Origin: Bacteroidia bacterium
Lineage (GTDB): Bacteria > Bacteroidota > Bacteroidia > Flavobacteriales > Flavobacteriaceae
Length of the DNA: 7,969 bases
NCBI GenBank assembly: GCA_030425715.1
Contig: JAUIAA010000093.1
Coordinates: 1 to 7,969, forward strand
Direction: 5' to 3'
Notes under the pieces: generated by a model
What the model was told of the DNA's origin: nothing
What the model saw: the letters and a program-made list of their open reading frames with translations, nothing else
Databases searched by the model: none
Shown here: positions 7,362 to 7,969 of the stretch, piece after piece
Numbering within the stretch: the stretch's first letter is position 1
Layout of the letters: every line of letters starts with the position of its first letter
Translations under genes and position numbers: made by a program

Positions 7362-7775
7362 ATGAAAATTAAATTTAAAAAATCAAGACAACGCGCAAAT
7401 TTAATTCTGGGAATTGTATGGATAATACTTGGAGTTTTAAGCATTGTAACTGATGATGAAATTCGTTGGACAGACTACGGGTATTTAGTAATCGGAGTAT
7501 TATATCTGGGACTTTATTTGTATAATTTGACAAATCAATATCTCACCATCGAAAACGGAACAATCCAAAAAAATGGACTTTACGGATTTAGAAAAAAAAT
7601 AAGTCTAAATAAAATAAATTGGATTAAAAAGTTTGCGGGAGATTACACAGTGAAAACGGAACAGGAGGAATTGAAAATCAATACGGAATTAATAGACAAA
7701 GATTCGCTGACTGAACTAAATAAAATATTGGCAGAACTAAATTTACCACCTGAAAAAACGCCATTTACTAACTAA
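7362..7775 (+). CDS. Small membrane protein, two transmembrane helices with a PH-like tail
   Basis: This 137-residue protein begins with a very basic stretch (MKIKFKKSRQR), followed by two hydrophobic helices at about 13-30 and 40-55. The C-terminal part (about 58-128), YLTIENGTIQKNGLYGFRKKISLNKI and onward, has the strand-rich look of bacterial PH-like domains attached to membrane anchors, ending in a helix DSLTELNKILAELNLP. I cannot assign a specific function. Codon use differs from its neighbours: the nine glycines are eight GGA and one GGG with no GGT, whereas the nearby beta-barrel gene uses GGT for 13 of 25. The 27-nt leader (7335-7361) is richer in C and G than the other intergenic stretches. 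These features suggest the gene was acquired separately. No start-site doubt: the ATG precedes the basic stretch directly. Confidence 0.72.
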   Translation: MKIKFKKSRQRANLILGIVWIILGVLSIVTDDEIRWTDYGYLVIGVLYLGLYLYNLTNQYLTIENGTIQKNGLYGFRKKISLNKINWIKKFAGDYTVKTEQEELKINTELIDKDSLTELNKILAELNLPPEKTPFTN

Positions 7776-7794
7776 AATGTATAACTGCAATTTA

Positions 7795-7969
7795 CTAGTA
7801 TCTGTTCGCTTCGCTCAGGTTGGCGAAAATGGCTACGGCCGAATCCACCCAAGCAGCAAGATTTTTACCAGCTTCTAAAACCCCAGCGCCAATACCTGGA
7901 ACAGGAATAAACATCATGGCCAACCAATAGCCTAGCAAGGCAAATAAACCTATTTTTAATTGCGCTTTC
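7795..7969 (-). pseudogene. Heparan-alpha-glucosaminide N-acetyltransferase-like (DUF5009-type) acyltransferase fragment, 5' partial and probably 3' truncated
   Basis: Reading the - strand in the frame starting at 7968 gives 57 residues ending at a TAG (7797-7795). The first 41 or so contain LGYWLAMMFIPVPGIGAG followed by VLEAGKNLAAWVDS, which I recognise as the conserved mid-protein region of bacterial HGSNAT-like membrane acyltransferases (COG4299/DUF5009; NagX relatives). These transfer acetyl groups to amino sugars and often sit in glycan-degradation loci. Family members normally continue after AAWVDS with an LPG...W...DPEG loop and more helices; here the frame instead reads AVAIFANLSEANRY and stops, and no other frame downstream resumes the family sequence. 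The change coincides with a GC-rich patch around 7801-7850. This indicates truncation by a rearrangement rather than a frameshift. The start lies beyond the window. Confidence 0.68.
7801..7850. other. GC-rich patch with a short hairpin at the acyltransferase breakpoint
   Basis: By hand count 29 of these 50 bases are G or C, in contrast with the AT-rich surroundings. It contains a tandem TTCGC TTCGC (7805-7814) and a GCGAA at 7823-7827 that can pair with the second copy (5-bp stem, 8-nt loop), and a CGGCCG palindrome at 7836-7841. It overlaps the last 19 or so codons of the acyltransferase fragment, exactly where family similarity is lost. It could be an end of a dispersed intergenic repeat or cassette; no T-tract makes it a standard terminator. 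Confidence 0.4.

Noticed and set aside
7810..7827. TTCGC/GCGAA hairpin considered as a bidirectional terminator between the convergent genes
   Set aside because: The stem is 5 bp and lacks a T-tract on either strand; it is better described as part of the GC-rich junction.

Overview
The window reads as an AT-rich chromosomal segment of a member of the Bacteroidota, most likely a marine Flavobacteriaceae. The support is: start codons without Shine-Dalgarno sequences, two promoter -7 elements of the Bacteroidetes type (TATCTTTG), Bacteroidetes-style lipoproteins and signal peptides, and the tail of a polysaccharide-utilisation locus (PUL). The species cannot be named from the sequence.

Region 1 (1-3925, + strand) is a tightly packed operon end. 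It holds the catalytic part of a GH95 alpha-L-fucosidase whose 5' end lies outside the window, a periplasmic alkaline-phosphatase-superfamily phosphodiesterase/phosphatase that overlaps the fucosidase by 14 nt, and a lipoprotein type I sulfatase starting 6 nt later. Together they fit desulfation and debranching of a sulfated, fucose-containing glycan outside the cytoplasm. The middle enzyme's substrate is unknown and is the most interesting enzymatic question here.

Region 2 (3926-5747) is a 217-bp AT-rich spacer with a clear -7 element, followed by a SulP-family inorganic anion transporter with a C-terminal STAS domain. It could move bicarbonate or sulfate.

Region 3 (5748-7334) has its own -7 element and three closely spaced genes: a small outer-membrane beta-barrel, a lipoprotein of unknown function with a CGTGGC motif, and a cytoplasmic SpoIIAA/STAS-like protein.

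Region 4 (7335-7969) looks like a rearranged junction. A small two-helix membrane protein with unusual glycine codon use (GGA 8, GGG 1, GGT 0) is followed by a GC-rich patch of about 50 bp. Entering from the right on the - strand is a fragment of a heparan-alpha-glucosaminide N-acetyltransferase-like (DUF5009-type) acyltransferase. Its family-like sequence stops abruptly at the GC-rich patch, so it is probably truncated.

No tRNA, rRNA, CRISPR array, transposase or convincing new defence system was seen. Most of the window is ordinary PUL-flanking sequence.
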